7,812 nucleotides of DNA from Bauldia sp. (GCA_020442095.1 JAGRKY010000089.1:1-7812); one strand, 5' to 3'; shown: positions 1 to 6,288, counted from the stretch's first letter. Numbers and translations are program-made. The notes: a model not told the origin generated them from the sequence alone.

Positions 1-148
1 GATAGACATTGGCCGGCGACATGCCGAGCTCTCCGGCAATATCGGCAACAGCGGTCTTGGCGAAACCGAGCCTACGAAAAAGCGCCTCGGCTGTTTCGAC
101 GATCCTGGCGCGGGTTTCTTCCGCGGTTGTCCTTGCGGGCGCGTTCAT
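1..148 (-). CDS. TetR-family transcriptional regulator, N-terminal part (runs off the left edge)
   Basis: This is the first 49 residues of a DNA-binding repressor-type protein, starting at the ATG at 148-146; the rest lies beyond the left edge. The visible part is a typical TetR N-terminus: helix 1 around residues 10-28 (TRARIVETAEALFRRLGF) is followed by the helix-turn-helix at about 31-49 (KTAVADIAGELGMSPANVY), with the usual DIA and the S-x-A-N-V-Y recognition-helix pattern. The C-terminal ligand-binding domain is not visible, so the effector is unknown. No strong Shine-Dalgarno sequence precedes the start. The gene diverges from the DUF4432 gene, and TetR proteins often control the divergent neighbour and themselves, so this one may govern the sugar locus (inference). 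It could instead belong to an unrelated unit to the left. The family call is secure; the role is not. Confidence 0.88.
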   Translation of the reverse strand, partial: MNAPARTTAEETRARIVETAEALFRRLGFAKTAVADIAGELGMSPANVY

Positions 149-248
149 GATTCCGATGTGCAATTTGATTCCTGACGATTTTCGTAATTCATCACATTCT
201 CTCCGTCAAGCTGGCCGCACTGGCACCCGCCGGGGGAATGAGCGACAC

Positions 249-263
249 TGGCCAGACCGGCCA
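249..263. promoter_or_regulatory. Candidate operator: TGGCC-N5-GGCCA palindrome
   Basis: Two perfect 5-bp arms are separated by AGACC, giving a 15-bp dyad 50 bp in front of the DUF4432 start. TetR-family operators are usually 15-20 bp dyads between divergent genes, so the position fits binding by the adjacent TetR protein. The arms are short and GC-rich, so chance is a real alternative in this base composition. Confidence 0.25.
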
Positions 264-302
264 CAATCGCGGCCCAAGACATCGATCACAAGAACAGGAA
301 AC

Positions 303-310
303 AGGGAAAG
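303..310 (+). promoter_or_regulatory. Ribosome binding site that fixes the DUF4432 start
   Basis: AGGGAAAG lies just before the ATG at 313, with AGGGA five bases from the start. The alternative in-frame ATG at 238 has its G-run only one base upstream, which is too close to work. It would also add 25 polar residues with no family character. This supports the start at 313. Confidence 0.65.
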
Positions 311-312
311 AA

Positions 313-1410
313 ATGTCCTCCGATCCCGCCGTCATAAGCCTCCGTCCCAACCAGTTCACCGAGAAGGAGCGCGAGCTCGCACGGTTCGGCGGGCTGACCG
401 CCTCGACCTTCCTCTATGACAGCGGCGTCGCCGGGCTCCGCATCGCCAACGGGATCGGGCATCTCGACTTCCTGCCCTTCCAGGGCCAGCAGATCTGGGA
501 CGCGGTCTTCCGCGGGCGGCGGCTGACCATGCGCTCGATGTTCAGCGAGCCCTGCCCGACACTCGACTACCTTGCGAACTATGGCGGGTTCTTCCTGCAT
601 TGCGGGGCGACCGCCATGGGCAATCCCGCGCCGGAGGATACCCACCCCCTGCATGGCGAGCTGCCCAATGCGCCCTATCGGGAAGCGGCCTTGCTGATCG
701 GTGAGGACGGGGACGGCCCGTATATGGCGCTGACCGGCAGATACCAGCACACGGTCGCCTTCACCCACAACTACATCGCACGACCGACCATCCGTCTTGG
801 CGTGGGGAGCAGCCGGATCGCTCTTGACCTCTCGATCCGCAATCTCAAACACACGCCAATGGAGCTGATGTATCTCGCCCATATCAACTTCCGCCCCATC
901 GACGGCGCGGTGCTGATCGACGCGGTCCCGGACGATACCGACCATATCGGCTTCCGTGCCGTCCCGCCGTCGGGTGTAATGCCCGCCGCCTATCTCGAGC
1001 TGATCGACGAGGTCCAGCGCGAGCCGGCAGCGCACCGGACGATGGTCGCGGGGCGGGCAATCGACCCGGAACTGGTGATGACCATGGCCTTTCCCTCCGA
1101 CGAGACCGGCTGGGCGCACAGCATGCAGCTGCATCCCGACGGCTCGGCGGATTTCGTCAGCCACCGGCCGGAGGAACTCGGCATGGGGGTGCGCTGGATC
1201 ACGCGGACGGGCGACCAGGACGCGGTCGGCGTGTTCCTGCCGGCGACCGCCGGCGCCAACGGCTATGTCGCCGAGAAAGCCAAGGGCAACGTCGTGACGC
1301 TCGCGCCGGAGGAGGAATTCCATTGCAGCATGAAGTTCGGCGCCCTCGAAGCGTCGGAGGCCGACATGCTGCGCAAGGAGATCGAAACCCTGCGGCGGGC
1401 TACCGCCTGA
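313..1410 (+). CDS. DUF4432 family protein (aldose 1-epimerase / mutarotase-like)
   Basis: This 365-residue protein is predicted to be a soluble cytoplasmic beta-sandwich of the galactose-mutarotase superfold. The family is little characterised; members are thought to bind or interconvert sugar anomers. Hallmarks visible are GIGHLDFLPFQGQQIWDAVF (about residues 46-65), THPLHGELP with His111, His114 and Glu116, and YLAHINF with His190. The last two sit where mutarotases place their catalytic and sugar-binding histidines, which is by analogy only. There is no signal peptide or membrane segment. The length is normal for the family, and homology begins near the chosen start (PNQFTEKE at about residue 15), which supports it over the upstream ATG. 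The gene is transcribed towards the ABC operon and ends 27 bp from the ATPase stop codon, so it has its own promoter. It probably handles the anomeric form of the imported sugar (inference). Confidence 0.85.
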   Translation: MSSDPAVISLRPNQFTEKERELARFGGLTASTFLYDSGVAGLRIANGIGHLDFLPFQGQQIWDAVFRGRRLTMRSMFSEPCPTLDYLANYGGFFLHCGATAMGNPAPEDTHPLHGELPNAPYREAALLIGEDGDGPYMALTGRYQHTVAFTHNYIARPTIRLGVGSSRIALDLSIRNLKHTPMELMYLAHINFRPIDGAVLIDAVPDDTDHIGFRAVPPSGVMPAAYLELIDEVQREPAAHRTMVAGRAIDPELVMTMAFPSDETGWAHSMQLHPDGSADFVSHRPEELGMGVRWITRTGDQDAVGVFLPATAGANGYVAEKAKGNVVTLAPEEEFHCSMKFGALEASEADMLRKEIETLRRATA

Positions 1411-1432
1411 CGGGCTTCTTCGCGAGAGGCGG
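1403..1432. terminator. Possible bidirectional stem-loop between convergent genes
   Basis: CCGCCT (1403-1408) and AGGCGG (1427-1432) form a perfect 6-bp stem with an 18-base loop that includes the DUF4432 stop codon. It lies where transcripts from both strands must end. Neither side is followed by a run of T, the loop is large and the stem short, so it is at best a weak or factor-assisted stop. No better terminator is visible in the 27-bp gap. Confidence 0.25.
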
Positions 1433-1437
1433 CCGGC

Positions 1438-2538
1438 TCAGATCGCCTTTTCGGTCGCCGCGTCGAACAGCGCCGCGCGATTGAGGTTGAGGTCGACCTC
1501 GATCGCCTCACCCGGGCGGCTGACGTCATGAGCCTCGAGCTCGGCCATGACCGGCACGTCGGCGATGCGGAAGGTGGCGTAGCTGCGCGATCCCGTCGGC
1601 TGGAGAAGATCGATCTTCGCCTGCATGCGGACGTGCCCTGGCATGGCGCCGCCTTCCCGCGCCCGCATGACATGCTCGGGCCGCACGCCAAGCACCACCG
1701 AGGCGCCATCGCCCGCACCGTTGAGCGCGCGGTCGGGGGGCAGCGGCAGGACGGTCGCGCCATCGCCGAGGCTGATCGCGGCGCCATCGCCGCCAAGCGA
1801 CAGCTTGCCGGGCAGGAAGGTCATCTTGGGCGACCCGAGGAAGCCCGCGACGAACATGGTCGCCGGCCGCTCGAACAGGTCAAGCGGGGCGCCTTCCTGC
1901 TCGATCACCCCGTCGCGCATCAGGACGATGCGGTCGGCAAGTGTCATCGCCTCGATCTGGTCATGGGTGACGTAGATCATCGTCGTCGAGATTTCCTGAT
2001 GCAGGCGCTTTATCTCGCCGCGCATCTCGTCACGAAGCTGGGCATCGAGGTTGGAGAGCGGCTCGTCGAACAGGAAGAGCCGCGGATTCCGGACGATGGC
2101 GCGGCCGATCGCGACGCGCTGGCGCTGACCGCCGGAGATCTGGCGCGGGTAGCGGTCCATCAGGCTGGTGATACCGAGCATCCGGGCGGCATCCGACACG
2201 CGCGAGGCGATCTCCGCCGGCGGCATCTTTCGCGCCTTGAGGCCGAAGCCGATATTCTTGCCGACGGTCATGTGCGGATAGAGCGCATAGTCCTGGAAGA
2301 CCATCGCCACGTCGCGGTCACGCGGACGCACGTCGTTGACGATGTCGCCGCCGATCTCGATCTCGCCGTCACTGATCTCCTCGAGCCCGGCGATGGTCCG
2401 CAGCAGCGTGCTCTTGCCGCAACCGGACGGACCGACCAGCACGGTGAATTCGCCGTCGGCTATATCGAGATCGATCCCGCGGACCGCCTCGAAACTGCCG
2501 TAGCGCTTGTGGAGCCGCTTGATTTTGACTTCCGCCAT
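1438..2538 (-). CDS. ABC transporter ATP-binding protein, MalK/UgpC-type (CUT1 sugar importer)
   Basis: This 366-residue ATPase powers the importer from the cytoplasmic face of the inner membrane. All nucleotide-binding elements are present: Walker A GPSGCGKST (36-44), Q-loop Gln82 in MVFQDY, ABC signature SGGQRQR (135-141), Walker B RLFLFDE with Asp158 and Glu159, the D-loop SNLDAQ, and His192 in the switch VTHDQ. The stretch after the ATPase core (FLGSPKMTF) and a C-terminal domain with VLGVRPEHV match the MalK/UgpC layout with a TOBE/MRP domain, which in this family contacts regulators or substrate. It is the last gene of the transporter set, 12 bp after permease 2, with AGGA eight bases before its ATG and overlapping the end of the spacer. 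Such ATPases can serve several sugar importers. The TOBE domain does not reveal the substrate. Nothing is missing or broken. Confidence 0.96.
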   Translation of the reverse strand: MAEVKIKRLHKRYGSFEAVRGIDLDIADGEFTVLVGPSGCGKSTLLRTIAGLEEISDGEIEIGGDIVNDVRPRDRDVAMVFQDYALYPHMTVGKNIGFGLKARKMPPAEIASRVSDAARMLGITSLMDRYPRQISGGQRQRVAIGRAIVRNPRLFLFDEPLSNLDAQLRDEMRGEIKRLHQEISTTMIYVTHDQIEAMTLADRIVLMRDGVIEQEGAPLDLFERPATMFVAGFLGSPKMTFLPGKLSLGGDGAAISLGDGATVLPLPPDRALNGAGDGASVVLGVRPEHVMRAREGGAMPGHVRMQAKIDLLQPTGSRSYATFRIADVPVMAELEAHDVSRPGEAIEVDLNLNRAALFDAATEKAI

Positions 2539-2550
2539 TATCCAATTCCT

Positions 2551-3384
2551 CTAGCCGCGGATGGCACCGAGCGTCAGCCCGCGAACAAGATGTTTCTGGA
2601 CCAGGACACCGAGAATGATCGACGGGACCAATGAGACGATGGCCAGCGCGCTCGCCTCCCCGTATTGCGCTCCCTGGAAGCTCAGGAACGAGCGGAAGAC
2701 GGTGGGCAGCGTGAAGGCGTTGCGGCTGGTCAGCACGAGAGCGAAGAAGAACTCGGTCCAGCATGCGATGAAGATGAAGACGGCGGCGGCGACGATGCCG
2801 GGCGCAGCGAGCGGAATGCCGACGCTCCACATCGCGGTCCACCGCGTACAGCCGTCGACCAGCGCCGCTTCCTCCAGCGAACGCGGCATCTGCCGGAAAT
2901 AGGCATACATCATCCACACGCCGACCGGCAGCGTGAACACCGTATAGGCGAGGATCATGCCGATGTGGGTGTCCTGCAATCCCATCAGCCGGTAGTTCAG
3001 GAAGAGCGGCAGGACGATCGCGATCGGCGGCAGGAAGCGCTGCGACAGGACCCAGAAGGACAGGTGCTGCCCGCCGGTGTTGAAACGGGCGAGGCTGTAG
3101 GCCATCAGCGTTCCGACGAAACACGACAGCACGGTCGCCGAGACCGAGATGATGAGGCTGTTCACCAGCCCCTGGAGGCCGCGGTAATCGAAGAGCGCCG
3201 CGGTATAGTGCACCATCGTCGGCTTGTCCGGGAACCACACCGGCGGCACGGCAAGATAGTCGTCGCTCGGCTTGAACGAGGTGACCAGCACCCAGTAGAG
3301 CGGCGCCAGCACGAAGATCAGGAACAGGGTCAGGACGACGATGCGGCTGACCGGAATGCGCCGGCGTCTGGTCCAGGCAGCCAT
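2551..3384 (-). CDS. Carbohydrate ABC transporter permease, MalG-type
   Basis: This 277-residue inner-membrane protein is half of the translocation channel. It opens with a basic cytoplasmic stretch (MAAWTRRRR) and a first membrane helix at about 14-35. Further hydrophobic segments lie at about 73-98, 108-130, 140-162, 190-210 and 245-265, giving the six helices of the MalG class. The EAA loop, which docks on the ATPase, reads EEAALVDG with Glu172, Ala173, Ala174 and Gly178, then VGIPLAAPG. The open frame extends further upstream, but the start at 3384 gives the normal MalG N-terminus. It has GGAGG ten bases upstream, inside the last codons of permease 1, and leaves only 2 bp after that gene's stop codon. 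Translational coupling to permease 1 is likely. Confidence 0.95.
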   Translation of the reverse strand: MAAWTRRRRIPVSRIVVLTLFLIFVLAPLYWVLVTSFKPSDDYLAVPPVWFPDKPTMVHYTAALFDYRGLQGLVNSLIISVSATVLSCFVGTLMAYSLARFNTGGQHLSFWVLSQRFLPPIAIVLPLFLNYRLMGLQDTHIGMILAYTVFTLPVGVWMMYAYFRQMPRSLEEAALVDGCTRWTAMWSVGIPLAAPGIVAAAVFIFIACWTEFFFALVLTSRNAFTLPTVFRSFLSFQGAQYGEASALAIVSLVPSIILGVLVQKHLVRGLTLGAIRG

Positions 3385-3386
3385 CG

Positions 3387-4325
3387 TCAGTTCGCCTCCG
3401 GTTTCAGCAGCCGCCGGACCAGGAAGATGATCACCAGCAGCGTCAGTATCAGGAAGATCCACGAGCCGGCGGTGGCGCGCGACAGATGGAACTGCGCGAA
3501 GCCGATCGTGTAGAGGTAGAAGGACGCGGTGTAGGTCTGCGTGCCCGGCCCGCCGCCGGTCATGATGAAGATCGTGTCGAACATCCTGATCGAGTCGAGC
3601 AGCCGGAAGGTCACGGCCAGAAGGATCATCGGCGAGATGTAGGGGATGGTGATGTGCCAGAAGGTCTGCCACGCCCCGACGCCGTCAAGCTCGGCCGCCT
3701 CGTAGACATGCGGCGGGATCGCCGTCAGCCCGGCGAGCAGGATGACGAACATGAAGGGCGTCCACTGCCAGACGTCCGCCAGCACCAGCGCGATGAAATT
3801 GAAGGGGAACTGGGTCAGCCAGCCGATCGTCACCTCCTGCCCGACCAGCAGGCCGAGCAGGTAGTTGGTCGGACCGAAGGGGCGCTGGAGGAGGAGCGCC
3901 CATGCCTGGCCGACGACCACCGGGCTGATGAAGAGCGGCACGATGAGGATCGAGATGATCAGCCCGCGGCCGCGGAAGGAACGGGCCATCACCATGGCAA
4001 CCGCGAGGCCGAGCAGCAGCTCGACCACCACGTTGGACACGGTCAGGACGACAGTGACCAGCAGCGAATAGCGCGCAACCGGATCAGAGACGACCTGCTC
4101 GAAATTCTTCAGGCCGACGAAGGCATGGCCCGGAATCTGGAAGTCGTAATTAACGAAGAGGACCCAGATCGAGAAGATCAGCGGATAGATCGAGATCGCC
4201 AGGATCAGCAGCGCGGCCGGCGCGACGAGCAGCCATTTGAAGCGCTTGTCGGATCGGCTCGCGGAGGGAAGATTCCTGCGCGGAGCACTCGGGGAATTCT
4301 CGCCAAAAGCGGCGGCGTGAGCCAT
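3387..4325 (-). CDS. Sugar ABC transporter permease, MalF/UgpA-type
   Basis: This 312-residue inner-membrane protein forms the other half of the channel. A polar N-terminal tail of about 30 residues precedes the first helix (31-57). Other hydrophobic segments lie at about 86-114, 121-145, 175-200, 230-245 and 285-305. The EAA loop is YEAAELDGVGAWQTFWHITI, with Glu209, Ala210, Ala211 and Gly215, followed by PYISP; this is the standard contact with the ATPase. The GGGPGTQT segment after the EAA loop (about 257-264) is typical of CUT1 MalF/UgpA proteins. The frame stays open to 4439, but that extra part translates the stem-loop region into arginine- and proline-rich sequence without family character. 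The start at 4325 is therefore preferred, with AAAGG eleven bases before it. It follows the binding-protein gene after 123 bp. Confidence 0.94.
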   Translation of the reverse strand: MAHAAAFGENSPSAPRRNLPSASRSDKRFKWLLVAPAALLILAISIYPLIFSIWVLFVNYDFQIPGHAFVGLKNFEQVVSDPVARYSLLVTVVLTVSNVVVELLLGLAVAMVMARSFRGRGLIISILIVPLFISPVVVGQAWALLLQRPFGPTNYLLGLLVGQEVTIGWLTQFPFNFIALVLADVWQWTPFMFVILLAGLTAIPPHVYEAAELDGVGAWQTFWHITIPYISPMILLAVTFRLLDSIRMFDTIFIMTGGGPGTQTYTASFYLYTIGFAQFHLSRATAGSWIFLILTLLVIIFLVRRLLKPEAN

Positions 4326-4371
4326 GTCGCCGGATGCCTTTCGTGACTTACCAATCGGGTCAGGTTCACCG

Positions 4372-4388
4372 CCGGGCCGACGGCCCGG
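4372..4388 (-). promoter_or_regulatory. GC-rich stem-loop before the permease genes (proximal)
   Basis: CCGGGCC (4372-4378) and GGCCCGG (4382-4388) are perfect 7-bp arms around a 3-base loop. With the neighbouring stronger stem-loop it occupies the gap between the binding-protein and permease 1 genes. No T-run follows on the transcribed strand, so partial termination or protection of the upstream mRNA from exonucleases is more likely than full intrinsic termination. Confidence 0.5.
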
Positions 4389-4407
4389 ACGGCGGGGAAC
4401 CGCGGAG

Positions 4408-4435
4408 CGGGCCGCCGCCCGGAGGCAGCGGCCCG
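4408..4435 (-). promoter_or_regulatory. Strong stem-loop just after the binding-protein gene (mRNA stabiliser or attenuator)
   Basis: An 8-bp perfect stem, CGGGCCGC (4408-4415) with GCGGCCCG (4428-4435), is extended past one C/A mismatch by a 3-bp inner stem, GCC (4417-4419) with GGC (4424-4426), capped by a 4-base loop. It begins 13 bases after the binding-protein stop codon. Structures in this position in binding-protein-dependent transport operons (malE-malF is the classic case) keep binding-protein mRNA more abundant than permease mRNA. No T-run follows, so readthrough into the permeases should continue. Confidence 0.6.
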
Positions 4436-4448
4436 GCAAGTGCGTCGA

Positions 4449-6107
4449 CTAGAGTTTCACGGCCATGCCCAACGCCTCGACCGTGTTTCCAACGGTCGAA
4501 CCGGGCAGCTTGAGGAACTCCTCGTAGAACGCCTTCTGCTTGTCCGCACCGAGGTTTTCGGTGGTGGCGTCCCATTCCGCAGCGGCGGTCTTGAGCGCTT
4601 CCATCGGATCGGTGCCGGCCCAGACCGACGTGCACATCCGATCGAGCGTCAGCTGGTAGTCCTGGGCGCCGGGCATGATCGGATCGAGCAGACCGACATT
4701 GGCGGAGTTGTTGAGGTTCGCCAGATATTCCGGCGCGCTCGGGAAGAGCTGGCCGTAGAGGTCCGACTTGAAGTGCGAGATCCGGTAGGGATCACGCAGC
4801 GCGTAGGGAAGCATGCACCGGGCGAGCGACACCGGCGGCGAACAGGCCCACTGGATGAACAGATAAGCCGCTTCGAGGTTCGACGAATCCGCGGCAATCG
4901 CCTTGTTGAACCCGAAGGCATGCTCGGGGTGACCACCGGGGACGATCGCATAGCCCACCTTCCCCGCGATGGAGGACTGCGGAATGAAGCTGATCGCCTT
5001 GTCGCTCTGCGAGTAGCCCGCACTCATCCGGCCGGTTGGCGGCCACGAGTAGATCATGGCGATCTTGCCCTGCAGCCAGGCAACCCACAGCGACACCGCG
5101 TCGAGCTCCTGGTTGCCGGGGATCGAGGCGGCGTTTGCGGCCTTCATGTTCTCCAGCGTCTTCACGCCGGCGTCGGAGGCGAGCGCCGCCTTCATGTTCT
5201 CGTCGAAGAAGACACCGCCGTTCGACCGGTATTGCTGCATGAAGTCGAACTGGTTGCCGGGCGACGCCGCCTTGCGGAAGTGGCCGGCACCATAGACGTT
5301 CGGCGCCATCTGGTCGGTGATGAACTGGGCGACCTGGATATAGTCCTCCCAGGACTTCGGCACCTCGAGCGGCTTGTTGAACTTGGCCTGATAGGCCTCC
5401 CTCAGCTTCGGATCATCGAAGATGTCCTTGCGATAGTAGAGGGCGAACATGTCGCCGTCGTCGAAGAAGCCCCAGATCTTGCCCTTGTAGGTCGGCAGGG
5501 ACTTGTAGAGCGGATGATAGTCGTCGAGATCCGCCATGTTCATGTACTTGGCGATGAAGTCGTCGAGCGGCGCGATCACGCCGCCGTCGGCCAGCGCCGG
5601 CGTCCACTGCGGCTGCAGGTCGAGGACGTCATAGGCGGCTGAACCGGCGATATGCTCGGCGATCGGCTTCGAGTACATGTCCGGCGGCGGCAGCTCGACC
5701 ACCGTCGACTTGATGCCGGTCAGCTCCTCCCAGAGCGGGCCGGAGAAGTTGCGCGGATCGAGCGCCTGCAGGCCCGCCTCGTAGGTCATGTTGAGGTTGG
5801 CGCCGGCAAACTGCTTGGCCGCCTCGACAGCCCTGTAGGCGGAGCCGTCCATCGGACCCTCGGTCGACGCCTTGTAGGCAGCGAGCTGGGCCTTGCCGAG
5901 CGGCGTGTCCGGATTCTCGAGCTCCATCTTGGCCTGCGCCAGGGCGGATTCGATAAACGGCGAAAGCGCCGACCCGGATATGGCGAGCATTCCGGTCGCC
6001 TGACCGAAGCGCTTTATGAAGTCGCGGCGGGTGGGTTCCCCCCGCAGCCATGCGTCAACCTCTTCCGAGAGGCCCGCCTCAAAATCACGTTTCTCCCTGT
6101 CATTCAT
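4449..6107 (-). CDS. Extracellular solute-binding protein of a CUT1 sugar ABC transporter, Tat-exported
   Basis: This 552-residue periplasmic receptor captures the substrate and delivers it to the two permeases. The N-terminus carries a twin-arginine signal: TRRDFIKRF with Arg27-Arg28, a modest hydrophobic stretch (about 37-51) and a likely cleavage after ALA at 57, leaving a mature protein of about 495 residues. The 26-residue acidic and polar stretch before the arginine pair is unusually long. The rest resembles family 1 solute-binding proteins: SYxAxxVLDLQPQW-like and GDMFALYYRKDIFDDP segments early, and GYAIVPGGHPEHAFGFNKAIAADS followed by AAYLFIQWACSP late. It is longer than the 400-450 residues usual for MalE or UgpB types. 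GGGAGGA (6124-6118) lies ten bases before the ATG, supporting this start. Its place directly before the permeases and ATPase makes it their partner. Substrate specificity cannot be inferred. Confidence 0.93.
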   Translation of the reverse strand: MNDREKRDFEAGLSEEVDAWLRGEPTRRDFIKRFGQATGMLAISGSALSPFIESALAQAKMELENPDTPLGKAQLAAYKASTEGPMDGSAYRAVEAAKQFAGANLNMTYEAGLQALDPRNFSGPLWEELTGIKSTVVELPPPDMYSKPIAEHIAGSAAYDVLDLQPQWTPALADGGVIAPLDDFIAKYMNMADLDDYHPLYKSLPTYKGKIWGFFDDGDMFALYYRKDIFDDPKLREAYQAKFNKPLEVPKSWEDYIQVAQFITDQMAPNVYGAGHFRKAASPGNQFDFMQQYRSNGGVFFDENMKAALASDAGVKTLENMKAANAASIPGNQELDAVSLWVAWLQGKIAMIYSWPPTGRMSAGYSQSDKAISFIPQSSIAGKVGYAIVPGGHPEHAFGFNKAIAADSSNLEAAYLFIQWACSPPVSLARCMLPYALRDPYRISHFKSDLYGQLFPSAPEYLANLNNSANVGLLDPIMPGAQDYQLTLDRMCTSVWAGTDPMEALKTAAAEWDATTENLGADKQKAFYEEFLKLPGSTVGNTVEALGMAVKL

Positions 6108-6117
6108 GGTCGTTGCT

Positions 6118-6124
6118 TCCTCCC
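6118..6124 (-). promoter_or_regulatory. Strong ribosome binding site of the binding-protein gene
   Basis: The minus strand reads GGGAGGA, ten bases before the ATG at 6107. It is the best Shine-Dalgarno match in the window, which fits a protein needed in high amount. It supports this start and hence the long region before the twin arginines. Confidence 0.7.
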
Positions 6125-6130
6125 TTTGGC

Positions 6131-6157
6131 GACCAGCTCCTTTTTGGGGCTTTGGTC
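6131..6157. repeat. Inverted repeat in the leader of the binding-protein gene
   Basis: GACCA (6131-6135) pairs with TGGTC (6153-6157), and inside it GCTCC (6136-6140) pairs with GGGGC (6146-6150) around five T's, with two unpaired bases on one side. In the minus-strand RNA the inner arm contains one C/A mismatch. It ends seven bases before the Shine-Dalgarno sequence of the binding-protein gene, so it could influence leader stability or translation. Confidence 0.4.
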
Positions 6158-6172
6158 GTTTCTCGAATTTCA

Positions 6173-6185
6173 GGCCAGTTTGGCC
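6173..6185. repeat. Small palindrome GGCCA-GTT-TGGCC
   Basis: Perfect 5-bp arms surround a 3-base centre, downstream of the predicted start point of the binding-protein promoter. It may be a regulator half-site pair or a small leader hairpin. It shares the TGGCC/GGCCA arms with the palindrome at 249-263, but with the arms in the opposite order. Confidence 0.25.
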
Positions 6186-6198
6186 CCTCCCTCCTGTC

Positions 6199-6229
6199 GC
6201 CTGCCCCGATCTAACGGGTCGAGGCAGGC
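6199..6229. promoter_or_regulatory. Candidate operator: 31-bp inverted repeat over the promoter
   Basis: GCCTGCC (6199-6205) and GGCAGGC (6223-6229) are perfect 7-bp arms. Between them, on the minus strand, CCCG and CGGG directly flank the predicted -10 hexamer. The repeat covers most of the promoter spacer, the -10 box and the expected start point, where a bound repressor would block transcription of the transporter genes. Alternatively it is a hairpin ending the dehydrogenase transcript, though no T-run follows. Confidence 0.4.
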
Positions 6230-6238
6230 TTGAGTCAA
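6209..6238 (-). promoter_or_regulatory. Predicted sigma70-type promoter of the binding-protein/transporter genes
   Basis: On the minus strand TTGACT (6238-6233) matches five of six bases of the -35 consensus. It is followed after 18 bp by TTAGAT (6214-6209), a weak -10 box matching three of six. The start of transcription would be near 6201, giving a leader of about 95 bases. A weak -10 box overlapping an inverted repeat is consistent with regulated expression. Transcription may also run on from the dehydrogenase gene. Confidence 0.4.
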
Positions 6239-6258
6239 TTCCAACTCACTTCCACCCG

Positions 6259-6268
6259 ATGGCGCCAT
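6259..6268. repeat. Perfect 10-bp palindrome ATGGCGCCAT
   Basis: This self-complementary decamer lies about 20 bp in front of the predicted -35 box and 20 bp after the dehydrogenase stop codon. It may be an activator or repressor site for the transporter promoter. No second copy is seen in the window, and short GC-rich palindromes arise by chance. Confidence 0.2.
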
Positions 6269-6288
6269 TCCGACGCCACTACATGCAA

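Larger units (their letters stand above)
149..312. promoter_or_regulatory. Divergent intergenic region between the TetR and DUF4432 genes
   Basis: This 164-bp gap must hold the TetR start region and probably the DUF4432 promoter. The part at about 155-200 is clearly AT-richer than its surroundings. It contains an interrupted palindrome, ACGA-TTT-TCGT (175-185), about 27 bp in front of the TetR start. The part at 205-265 is GC-rich, with repeated CTGGC elements: CTGGCC at 211-216, and CACTGGC at both 218-224 and 246-252. A TTGATT hexamer at 165-170 could be a plus-strand -35 box, but no convincing -10 box sits at the right distance, so I do not place a promoter. Confidence 0.4.

Noticed and set aside
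238..312. Upstream in-frame start for the DUF4432 protein
   Set aside because: The G-run is only one base from that ATG, the added 25 residues look non-coding, and the ATG at 313 has a properly spaced AGGGA.
286..1323. 345-codon open frame on the minus strand
   Set aside because: It is antisense to the DUF4432 gene, and its His/Arg/Gly-rich composition without motifs is typical of a shadow frame.
1528..2634. 368-codon open frame on the plus strand
   Set aside because: It is antisense to the ATPase, whose Walker A, signature and Walker B motifs are all intact on the minus strand.
3486..4346. 286-codon open frame on the plus strand
   Set aside because: It is antisense to permease 1. The extremely charged translation (Asp, Arg, Glu, Gln) is the complement of hydrophobic membrane-helix codons.
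4372..4435. Stem-loops as an intrinsic terminator separating binding protein from permeases
   Set aside because: No T-run follows either stem on the transcribed strand, and the downstream genes need the transcript, so attenuation or mRNA stabilisation is the better reading.
4326..4439. Upstream extension of permease 1
   Set aside because: The extension would translate through two strong stem-loops into Arg/Pro/Gly-rich sequence unlike MalF-type N-termini.
4440..5642. 400-codon open frame on the plus strand
   Set aside because: It lies wholly antisense to the well-supported binding-protein gene. Its translation is rich in Arg, Val, Gly and His with no recognisable domain, as expected from the complementary frame of GC-rich coding DNA.
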